Below, piece after piece: positions 8,541-13,612 of a DNA stretch of 13,612 nt. The translations under genes and the position numbers were made by a program. How positions within the stretch are numbered: the stretch's first letter is position 1; every line of letters starts with the position of its first letter. The stretch lies in contig DCTS01000111.1 in assembly GCA_002329645.1 (NCBI GenBank), forward strand, positions 38,581-52,192, given 5' to 3'. The notes below the pieces were generated by a model, which made no database searches, was not told the DNA's origin, and saw nothing but the letters and a program-made list of their open reading frames with translations. Origin of the DNA: Lachnoclostridium sp. UBA1434 (GTDB lineage: Bacteria; Bacillota; Clostridia; Lachnospirales; Lachnospiraceae).

Positions 8541-8588
8541 AAGGGGCATTCTTTTCCGGTCTGTAATGGAAAAGGTGCCCCTTTTCTT
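8541..8588. terminator. Bidirectional Rho-independent terminator between convergent genes
   Basis: The left arm 8541-8557 (AAGGGGCATTCTTTTCC) pairs with the right arm 8568-8583 (GGAAAAGGTGCCCCTT), with one bulge and one or two G-T pairs and a 10-nt loop. On the plus strand it is followed by TTTTCTT. On the minus strand the arm is followed by a T-rich run (the complement of TTATAAAAAT before it). It can end both the secreted-protein transcript and the opposing LD-carboxypeptidase transcript. Confidence 0.88.
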
Positions 8589-8615
8589 GCGACCAATCAG
8601 GTATTTATGCCATGT

Positions 8616-9515
8616 CTACGATGTGCCGTCATGAAATGTCAATGATTTATTATCTGCATCCAGCCGTGCATGTACTCCGATTGGCAATATTGCATGATTA
8701 ATTCCATGACCAAAATCATCGCAGGCTGCAACAGGAATGTGATGCTTTTTCCCGAAACGTTCAAGACTTTGCATAAGCTCGGGAAAATACTTGACCGAGT
8801 AATGCCCGAACAACAGGCCGGAGACATTGTCAATAAGCTTGCTTTGCTCAATATAAGCCAAATGTGCGCTGATTTCTCCGGGAGTACTGTAAGCCTCATA
8901 GCTCTCCAGAAACAATATATATTGCTTTGTACGGTCAAAGGAGAAGTATTTGTTTCCCGTAAGCAGAGCAATGTTAGCTGCATATCCGCCAATCAGAACG
9001 CCCGTATTTGCTCCGCCGGTCAGAGTAGTCCAGTTGCTGTTGCTGACAAATGTACCTGCATTGCCATCAACAAAATGGGATTTAAACTGCAGATAATCGT
9101 AATGACTCAAGCCGGCAAACATTCCGGGGAATTGACCATAATATACAACAAGCCCGGTTTGGGCATAAATTGCATTAAGAATGGTTGTTCCGTCACTGTA
9201 GCTGCATATTATTTTCGGATGCCTTCGGATGCTTTCATAATCGATATAAGGCAGCAGCTGGATACAAACTTCTCCTCCGCCGAAAAGAATCATTTTTACA
9301 TTATCATCAGCGACCATTTCGTTGAAATCATCGGCTCTTTCCTGCTCGCTTGCAGCGAAGCCATATGTATTATTGTAAAGGTTTTTACCTTCTTTTATGT
9401 TGAATCCAAGTGCTCTTATACCTGCGATGAAGCGGGTATATTTATCCCTTACGGCAATATGGCATGGCGCTATAATACCTATGGTATCGCCATAGCAGAT
9501 TTTTTCAGGCAGCAT
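8616..9515 (-). CDS. Peptidase S66 family protein (LD-carboxypeptidase / MccF-like)
   Basis: A 299-aa protein, the family's usual length. Family members are cytoplasmic serine peptidases: LdcA trims the terminal D-Ala from tetrapeptide muropeptides during wall recycling, and MccF cleaves microcin C-type peptide-nucleotides. Here are the N-terminal GDTIGIIAP strand, FGGGE (78-82), the nucleophile elbow SYSD (Ser107), GGYAANIALLTG (176-187), the LESYE glutamate (Glu204) and the FGHG histidine (His270), giving a complete Ser-Glu-His triad by position. The elbow usually reads GYSD; here Ser replaces Gly. There is no signal peptide. The ATG at 9515 has a modest GGGGT ribosome site. It lies 118 bases after the PPOX gene on the same strand without a clear terminator between, so it may be the last gene of that operon or separately transcribed. 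LdcA-like versus MccF-like substrate cannot be settled from sequence alone. Confidence 0.88.
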   Translation of the reverse strand: MLPEKICYGDTIGIIAPCHIAVRDKYTRFIAGIRALGFNIKEGKNLYNNTYGFAASEQERADDFNEMVADDNVKMILFGGGEVCIQLLPYIDYESIRRHPKIICSYSDGTTILNAIYAQTGLVVYYGQFPGMFAGLSHYDYLQFKSHFVDGNAGTFVSNSNWTTLTGGANTGVLIGGYAANIALLTGNKYFSFDRTKQYILFLESYEAYSTPGEISAHLAYIEQSKLIDNVSGLLFGHYSVKYFPELMQSLERFGKKHHIPVAACDDFGHGINHAILPIGVHARLDADNKSLTFHDGTS

Positions 9516-9633
9516 TATCTATACCCCATTTCAAAAGTTTATAAGAAGTATTATCGATATACACTGTTTCAAAGTATTCAGGCAGAATTATGATATACCC
9601 TGTTAAAATGTCCTGATTTCCGGGTTGGATAAA

Positions 9634-10062
9634 TTATATAATCTCATCTATTAGAAAGTTTATATTATTCAAACCATGATAATAGTTGCCCTTTTCAGCC
9701 GTAAACCTGAAAACGCAGTAGTCTTCGTCGTCAATTCCTTTGGGATAATAAATTTCAAAGCCGTCTCTCCAAAGCATTTTCTTATGCTCCCTGTCGGTAA
9801 GCACCTCCATTGTCCCTTGAAGCAAAAGCCCCTTAACTTCTTCGGTATTGCAGAAATATACGGCGGCTTTCGGATTGCTCATAAAGTGCTTTGCCCGCCT
9901 GGAGGACAAATTGGTTGAGAAATATATCGTCTTCATGCTATCATGCTCAAGTATAAACATACCCTTAACTGCCGGATAACCGTTCTCGTCAACAGATGAT
10001 ACAAATGCAGATCTGCTGTTTTTTCTAAGCTTTGTTATCTCGTTTTTTACTTCCCTATTCAT
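9634..10062 (-). CDS. Pyridoxamine 5'-phosphate oxidase-like flavin-binding split-barrel protein
   Basis: A 142-aa single-domain protein of the PPOX/FMN-binding split-barrel superfamily. Visible family features are a first strand pair (SAFVSSVDENGYPAVKGMF, 18-36), the cofactor-phosphate region YFSTNLSSRRAKHF (47-60), NPKAAVYF (63-70) and LLLQGTMEVL (79-88). Members bind FMN, F420, haem or biliverdin, and many small ones have no assigned reaction. The sequence does not distinguish among these, and true pyridoxal-phosphate synthesis is unlikely for this short type. Its ATG shares one base with the TAA of the preceding marR gene (TAATG), indicating translational coupling and expression under the MarR-controlled promoter. 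A role in redox or stress handling controlled by that MarR is inferred. No signal peptide or membrane segment. Confidence 0.82.
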   Translation of the reverse strand: MNREVKNEITKLRKNSRSAFVSSVDENGYPAVKGMFILEHDSMKTIYFSTNLSSRRAKHFMSNPKAAVYFCNTEEVKGLLLQGTMEVLTDREHKKMLWRDGFEIYYPKGIDDEDYCVFRFTAEKGNYYHGLNNINFLIDEII

Positions 10063-10505
10063 TATTGCACCCCGCTTTTATTAAGATTATTTATGATTCT
10101 GGATAAATAGCCTTCAAATTGCTCAATTTCAGAATCACTGAACCCCTGATAAAAAATTTCATTCATCCGATCAGAAACCTCATTGTATTTGTCATTTAAT
10201 TCTCTTGCTTTATTTGTCAGCTTTATTCTTATTTGCCGCCTGTCTGCCTTGTCGTAATTGCGGGTTATAAGGCCTGCCTCCTCCATTCTGTCCAGCATGC
10301 TTGTGAGAGTGGTTTTTGCCAGCCCCGTCTTCTTCGACAGCTCAATAATAGGTACCGAATCTGCCTGCCACAGAACATACAAAATCCTGCCCTGGGCGCC
10401 GTTAAATTCTTTGATATTCGCATCGTTAAGCAGCTTTTCAAAAACTCTGCCCTGTATTTGCTTTAGCTGGGAAACAAGGAAGCCCCCGTTGGTTTTTTCA
10501 AGCAA
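10062..10505 (-). CDS. MarR-family transcriptional regulator
   Basis: A 147-aa winged-helix regulator of typical MarR length. A dimerisation helix is formed by the N-terminus (about 8-32), followed by the HTH (about 53-76, IIELSKKTGLAKTTLTSMLD) and the wing with the diagnostic D-x-R-R motif (DKADRR, 85-90, then QIRIKLT). C-terminal helices about 95-145 complete the dimer. The start is TTG at 10505: the GGAGGTGG ribosome site (complement of 10512-10519) sits just upstream and no in-frame ATG fits it. It overlaps the next gene by one base. The promoter region carries palindromes in the -35/-10 spacer and at the likely transcript start, so autorepression is probable. The ligand is unknown; MarR proteins often answer to phenolic compounds or oxidants. 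Confidence 0.92.
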   Translation of the reverse strand: MLEKTNGGFLVSQLKQIQGRVFEKLLNDANIKEFNGAQGRILYVLWQADSVPIIELSKKTGLAKTTLTSMLDRMEEAGLITRNYDKADRRQIRIKLTNKARELNDKYNEVSDRMNEIFYQGFSDSEIEQFEGYLSRIINNLNKSGVQ

Positions 10506-10519
10506 TAATTACCACCTCC

Positions 10520-10553
10520 GTTCTATATAAAATAATACCATATAGAACTATAT
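10520..10553. promoter_or_regulatory. Putative MarR operator(s) overlapping the marR promoter
   Basis: A perfect palindrome ATATAG-AA-CTATAT (10540-10553) fills the -35/-10 spacer. A further half-site GTTCTATAT (10520-10528) forms a 9-bp inverted repeat with ATATAGAAC (10540-10548), spanning the -10 box and the likely start of transcription. Binding at either would block RNA polymerase, as is common in autoregulated MarR systems. The symmetry is seen; regulation by this MarR is inferred. Confidence 0.7.
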
Positions 10554-10560
10554 GTGTCAA
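10532..10560 (-). promoter_or_regulatory. Sigma-A-type promoter of the marR-PPOX operon
   Basis: On the minus strand a perfect -35 TTGACA (complement of 10555-10560) is followed by a 17-base spacer and a -10 TATTAT (complement of 10532-10537). Expected transcript start is near 10525, giving a leader of about 20 bases that carries the GGAGG site of marR. Confidence 0.85.
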
Positions 10561-10600
10561 TATAATTTTACAATGAGCATATGAATGAAAGAGCATATAT

Positions 10601-10728
10601 GCATAAAAGTATAAAAGTATAAAAGCATAAAAGCATAAAAGCATAAGAGCGTAAGAGAATAAGCGCGAAAGAATATAGGAGCGTGAGAGTATAAGAGCAT
10701 AAGTGTATAAGTGCTTAAGAGTATAAGG
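10601..10728. repeat. Tandem array of sixteen 8-bp units (consensus GYATAARA)
   Basis: Sixteen consecutive octamers with no insertion or deletion: GCATAAAA, GTATAAAA twice, GCATAAAA twice, GCATAAGA, GCGTAAGA, GAATAAGC, GCGAAAGA, ATATAGGA, GCGTGAGA, GTATAAGA, GCATAAGT, GTATAAGT, GCTTAAGA, GTATAAGG. A possible seventeenth, GCATATAT, precedes it (10593-10600). The first five units are nearly identical and the middle ones most diverged. One strand is strongly purine-rich. The unit is not a multiple of three and every plus-strand frame stops quickly, so it is not protein-coding. Confidence 0.93.
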
Positions 10729-10749
10729 GTGATCATTATGTTATATGTG

Positions 10750-10763
10750 GATATAGTTATATC
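10750..10763. promoter_or_regulatory. Palindrome GATATA-GT-TATATC upstream of uxuA
   Basis: A perfect 6+2+6 palindrome with the same half-site length and gap as the marR spacer palindrome, and sharing the ATATAG core. It lies 139 bases before uxuA and directly before a GGAGG sequence. It could be a second site for the MarR protein or the operator of a uronate regulator, or a chance event in AT-rich DNA. Confidence 0.3.
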
Positions 10764-10773
10764 GGAGGAAATA

Positions 10774-10827
10774 ATGTGGATTTTACATGAAAAGCAGTGT
10801 ATAATATGGATATATTTTCAATATTAG
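10774..10827 (+). CDS. Possible 17-codon leader peptide upstream of uxuAB
   Basis: ATG 10774-10776 is preceded by CGGAGG (10763-10768) at a spacing of five bases and reads MWILHEKQCIIWIYFQY to TAG. The ribosome site is good, but the frame is short, has no known relative that I recognise, and overlaps the candidate -10 hexamer of uxuAB. If real it would be a leader or relic; chance is quite possible. Confidence 0.2.
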   Translation: MWILHEKQCIIWIYFQY

Positions 10828-10901
10828 CATATGACTAAGAAATATACTAAGCATATGGAAAAGAAAAATAAAAGCACATTATAACGAAGGGGAGAAATAT
10901 T

Positions 10902-11984
10902 ATGGATATGACTTTACGCTGGTTCGGCAGCAGGCACGACAGTGTGGCGCTTGACAAGATCAGGCAGATACCCGGGGTGAAAGGAGTTGTTTCCTCTCTT
11001 CATGATATCCCGGCAGGAGAAGCATGGGAGCTTGGGGATATTCTGAAGTTGAAGGAAGAGGTGGAGGCAAGCGGATTAAAGCTGCTTGGAATTGAAAGCG
11101 TAAATATCCACGAGGATATTAAGATCGGACTTCCCACAAGGGAGAAATATATTGAAAATTACAGGATAACCCTGGAGAATCTGGGCAAGGCAGGAGTTCA
11201 CATGGTCTGCTATAATTTCATGCCTATTTTCGACTGGACAAGAACCGATTTGGCAATGAAGCTGGAGGACGGCTCCTATGCCCTTGCCTATGATGAGAAT
11301 ATCATAAAGGATATTAAGCCTGAGACGATGTTCGAACGTATGGAAAAGGAAAGCGGAGGTTATATTCTTCCGGGATGGGAGCCTAACCGCAAGGACGAGA
11401 TAATGGATTTGTTTGAAAAGTACAAGGGTATTACGAAGGAAAAGCTTATGCAAAACCTGAAGTATTTCCTTGATTCCATTATGCCCGTTTGTGAAAAATA
11501 CAAGATTAAGATGGCAATTCATCCGGATGATCCGGCTTGGAGTGTATTCGGATTGCCCAGAATTGTAACCGATGAAAAAGCTTTGGAGGAAATTGCGTCC
11601 CTGAACCACAGCATCTATAACGGGTTTACCTTATGCACCGGTTCACTGGGCAGCAGCCTTAGCAATAACCTTCCTGAGATAATCCGCAATCCCAGGATTG
11701 CAGAAAGAATACATTTTATCCATATACGGAATATGAAGTTCATATCCGACGGGGTGTTCCATGAAAGCTCCCATTTATCCTGTGACGGGAATTTTGACAT
11801 GTATGAAATAATGAAGGCCCTTTATGACATAGGCTTTGACGGTATAGCAAGGCCCGACCACGGCAGGATGATATGGGGAGAGCAGGCAAGGCCGGGATAC
11901 GGTTTATATGACAGGGCGCTGGGTGTGGCTTATATTAACGGCTTATGGGAAGCAATCAGCAAGAATGCAGCCGGAAAGAGGTAA
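10902..11984 (+). CDS. uxuA: Mannonate dehydratase
   Basis: A 360-aa protein of UxuA length and content (EC 4.2.1.8). It dehydrates D-mannonate to 2-keto-3-deoxy-D-gluconate, the step after UxuB in glucuronate breakdown, in the cytoplasm with a divalent metal (Mn2+ or Fe2+ in the family). The TIM-barrel start MTLRWFG and GIESVNIHEDIK are characteristic. The metal ligands expected from the Streptococcus suis enzyme (His, Cys, His, Asp) appear at H207 (IHPDDP), C245 (TLCTGSLG), H274 (HFIHIRN) and D319 (RPDHGR) with near-identical spacing. The ATG at 10902 has AAGGGGAG seven bases upstream. uxuB follows after seven bases with its ribosome site inside the uxuA 3' end, so the two form an operon. 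The adjacent GH67 gene supplies the glucuronate. Confidence 0.96.
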   Translation: MDMTLRWFGSRHDSVALDKIRQIPGVKGVVSSLHDIPAGEAWELGDILKLKEEVEASGLKLLGIESVNIHEDIKIGLPTREKYIENYRITLENLGKAGVHMVCYNFMPIFDWTRTDLAMKLEDGSYALAYDENIIKDIKPETMFERMEKESGGYILPGWEPNRKDEIMDLFEKYKGITKEKLMQNLKYFLDSIMPVCEKYKIKMAIHPDDPAWSVFGLPRIVTDEKALEEIASLNHSIYNGFTLCTGSLGSSLSNNLPEIIRNPRIAERIHFIHIRNMKFISDGVFHESSHLSCDGNFDMYEIMKALYDIGFDGIARPDHGRMIWGEQARPGYGLYDRALGVAYINGLWEAISKNAAGKR

Positions 11985-11991
11985 CTATATT

Positions 11992-13602
11992 ATGAAACTG
12001 GTCAATTATGATTTAACCTGGAAGGAAAAAGGGTATGAGATACCCGAATATGACAGGGAGAAGCTTCGTAAGGAAACCCTGGATAATCCGACCTGGATAC
12101 ATTTCGGAGCAGGCAATATCTTCAGGGGATTTCCTGCTGCGGATTTGCAGAAGCTTCTGAATACAGGATGCTATGACAGGGGCGTCATAGTCTGTGAAGG
12201 CTTTGATTATGAAATAATTGAAAAGGCATATAAGCCCTATGATGACTTGAGCCTTCTTGTAGTTCTCAAATCGGACGGACATATTGAAAAGAGGGTTATA
12301 GGAAGCGTAGTGGAATCTATAGCTGCCGATGCAAACATGACTGCGGAATGGAATCGCCTGAGGAAAATATTCAGGGAGCCTTCCCTGCAGTTTGCAAGCT
12401 TTACAATCACCGAGAAGGGTTACAGCCTGACGGATTCCAGGGGAGAATTCCTAAGCTTTGTTACTGAGGACTTCACCTCGGGGCCGGACAAGCCGGTCCA
12501 TATCATGGGCAAGCTTACAGCCCTTATGTATGAAAGATATAAGGCAGGAGAGCTTCCTATAGCGCTTGTAAGCATGGATAACTGCTCACATAACGGCGAC
12601 AAGCTGCTTGCCTCGGTAAAAATCTATGCGGAAAAATGGATTGAAAACGGATTGGCAGAACAAGGATTCTTAGGATATTTGCTGAACAGGGATAAGGTTG
12701 CATTCCCCTGGAGCATGATAGATAAGATCACTCCAAGGCCCGATGACAAGGTAAAAAGTATTTTGAAGGAGGACGGATTCGAGGACACGGAGCTGATTAT
12801 TACATCAAAAAATACCTATACCGCTGCCTTTGTCAATGCCGAGGAGACACAGTACCTTGTTATAGAGGACACCTTCCCCAACGGCAGGCCTCCCCTTGAG
12901 AAGGCGGGCGTATTGTTCACAGACAGGGAAACGGTGGACAAGGTTGAGAAGATGAAGGTATGCACCTGCCTTAATCCACTTCATACAGCACTTGCCGTCT
13001 TTGGCTGCTTGCTTTCATACACAGCCATATGGGAGGAGATGCGGGATAAGGATCTGGTTAAGCTTATAGAGCATATCGGATATTCGGAGGGCATGCCCGT
13101 CGTGGTAGATCCCGGTATAATAAACCCCAGGGATTTTATAAGGGATGTGCTTAGGCTGCGGCTTCCCAACCCGTTTATGCCGGATGCACCCCAGAGGATA
13201 GCCACCGATACCTCCCAGAAGATACCGATTCGATTCGGTGAGACAATCAAGGCCTATCACAGGAGCGAAAGCTTAAAGGCATCCGACCTTACCTTCATAC
13301 CCCTTGCCATAGCGGCATGGTGCAGGTATCTTATGGGAATTGATGATAAAGGCAATGCATTTACCCCGAGCCCGGATCCCCTGCTTAAGGAGCTGCAGGG
13401 CTATGTAAGCGGCATTAAGCTGCAGGATGAGCTGCCTGATAAGGATGTATTAAGGCCAATACTGTCAAATGACAAGATATTTGCCGTCAACCTGTATGAA
13501 GCAGGCCTTGGTGAGAAGATAGAGGGAATGTTTGCGGAGATGATCTCCGGGCCCGGTGCGGTAAGAAAAACCCTGCAGAAATATCTTAGCCTTGCTGATT
13601 AA
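11992..13602 (+). CDS. uxuB: D-fructuronate reductase / D-mannonate oxidoreductase
   Basis: A 536-aa member of the long-chain mannitol dehydrogenase family, reducing D-fructuronate to D-mannonate with NADH (EC 1.1.1.57). The frame is open from farther upstream, but the ATG at 11992 is preferred. It gives the conserved N-terminus, keeps the gene clear of uxuA, and has AAAGAGG (11975-11981) about ten bases ahead. Features: nucleotide-binding HFGAGNIFRGF (37-47), MDNCSHNG (195-202, the family's D-N-x-x-x-N-G), PWSMIDKITPRP (239-250), and the catalytic region MKVCTCLNPLHTALA (321-335), with K322, N328 and H331 as the likely active residues. A helical C-terminal domain follows, with PIRFGETIKAY. 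The frame is complete, ending ten bases before the window edge, so what follows it is not visible. UxuB comes before UxuA in the pathway although it is second in the operon. UxaC (glucuronate isomerase) and KDG kinase/aldolase are not in the window. Confidence 0.95.
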   Translation: MKLVNYDLTWKEKGYEIPEYDREKLRKETLDNPTWIHFGAGNIFRGFPAADLQKLLNTGCYDRGVIVCEGFDYEIIEKAYKPYDDLSLLVVLKSDGHIEKRVIGSVVESIAADANMTAEWNRLRKIFREPSLQFASFTITEKGYSLTDSRGEFLSFVTEDFTSGPDKPVHIMGKLTALMYERYKAGELPIALVSMDNCSHNGDKLLASVKIYAEKWIENGLAEQGFLGYLLNRDKVAFPWSMIDKITPRPDDKVKSILKEDGFEDTELIITSKNTYTAAFVNAEETQYLVIEDTFPNGRPPLEKAGVLFTDRETVDKVEKMKVCTCLNPLHTALAVFGCLLSYTAIWEEMRDKDLVKLIEHIGYSEGMPVVVDPGIINPRDFIRDVLRLRLPNPFMPDAPQRIATDTSQKIPIRFGETIKAYHRSESLKASDLTFIPLAIAAWCRYLMGIDDKGNAFTPSPDPLLKELQGYVSGIKLQDELPDKDVLRPILSNDKIFAVNLYEAGLGEKIEGMFAEMISGPGAVRKTLQKYLSLAD

Positions 13603-13612
13603 GGGTTAATGT

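Larger units (their letters stand above)
10561..10901. other. Non-coding divergent region between marR and uxuA
   Basis: A long AT-rich gap with no recognised gene. It holds the 8-bp repeat array (10601-10728), a palindrome (10750-10763), a possible 17-codon frame (10774-10827) and a consensus -10 hexamer TATAAT (10800-10805) for which I find no good -35. That hexamer is the most likely place for the uxuAB promoter. The uxuA ribosome site AAGGGGAG is at 10887-10894. Confidence 0.5.

Noticed and set aside
8670..9593. A 307-codon plus-strand frame opposite the S66 peptidase
   Set aside because: The opposite strand carries all the family motifs (SYSD, LE, FGHG) at correct length. The plus-strand product has no recognisable domain and is Cys/Ile-rich in the manner of antisense shadows.
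9516..9633. Separate promoter for the S66 peptidase gene
   Set aside because: Several -10-like AT-rich hexamers and a TTGAAA exist on the minus strand, but none pairs at 16-18 base spacing, so no promoter is called.
10601..10728. CRISPR array or protein-coding repeat
   Set aside because: Units are 8 bases with no spacers. Plus-strand frames are closed by TAA in the repeats. One minus-strand frame stays open through the array but has no upstream start codon and runs into the marR promoter.
11076..11609. A 177-codon minus-strand frame inside uxuA
   Set aside because: It is entirely antisense to a conserved enzyme gene and shows no domain signature.
11908..11991. Upstream start for uxuB at 11908
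   Set aside because: It would overlap uxuA by 77 bases and add 28 residues unlike the family's N-terminus; ATG 11992 has the ribosome site and begins the conserved sequence.
1..13612. Insertion sequence, prophage, tRNA or rRNA genes
   Set aside because: No transposase, integrase, phage protein, terminal inverted repeats or tRNA-like cloverleaf was recognised anywhere in the window.

Overview
The window comes from a moderately AT-rich, Gram-positive-type anaerobe, most plausibly a plant-polysaccharide-degrading Clostridia (Lachnospiraceae-like). The evidence is strong GGAGG-type ribosome sites, GTG and TTG starts, secreted BIG2/CBM proteins and a glucuronoxylan gene set. The taxonomic call is an inference; there is no rRNA or other marker in the window.

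Layout. (1) 1-198 is the C-terminal end of a GH3-type glycosidase, closed by a strong Rho-independent terminator. (2) 348-2372 is an intracellular GH67 alpha-glucuronidase with its own upstream inverted-repeat region. (3) 2603-8486 holds two secreted, purely non-catalytic modular proteins (535 and 1415 aa). They are built from BIG2 Ig-like domains and CBM22/CBM4_9-like jelly-roll modules, and the larger one also carries a beta-helix-like repeat domain. A terminator that works for both strands follows. (4) 8616-10505 is a minus-strand block: marR regulator, a translationally coupled flavin-type split-barrel (PPOX) gene, then an LD-carboxypeptidase-family gene. (5) 10506-10901 is non-coding. It contains a well-formed marR promoter with an operator-like palindrome in its spacer, and a 16 x 8-bp tandem repeat. 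(6) 10902-13602 is uxuA-uxuB (mannonate dehydratase and fructuronate reductase).

Functional reading. Secreted xylan-binding proteins and (off-window) xylanases would act outside the cell. Aldouronic acids would be imported, GH67 would remove (4-O-methyl)glucuronate and GH3 would trim xylo-oligosaccharides. Glucuronate, after isomerisation by a UxaC not seen here, would pass through UxuB and UxuA to 2-keto-3-deoxygluconate. The marR/PPOX/LD-carboxypeptidase block has no obvious link to this pathway and splits it.

The least ordinary content is the pair of catalysis-free CBM/BIG2 proteins sitting between alpha-glucuronidase and uronate catabolism with no visible anchor, and the perfectly phased 8-bp repeat array between the divergent marR and uxuAB units. 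Neither is proven to be a new system.
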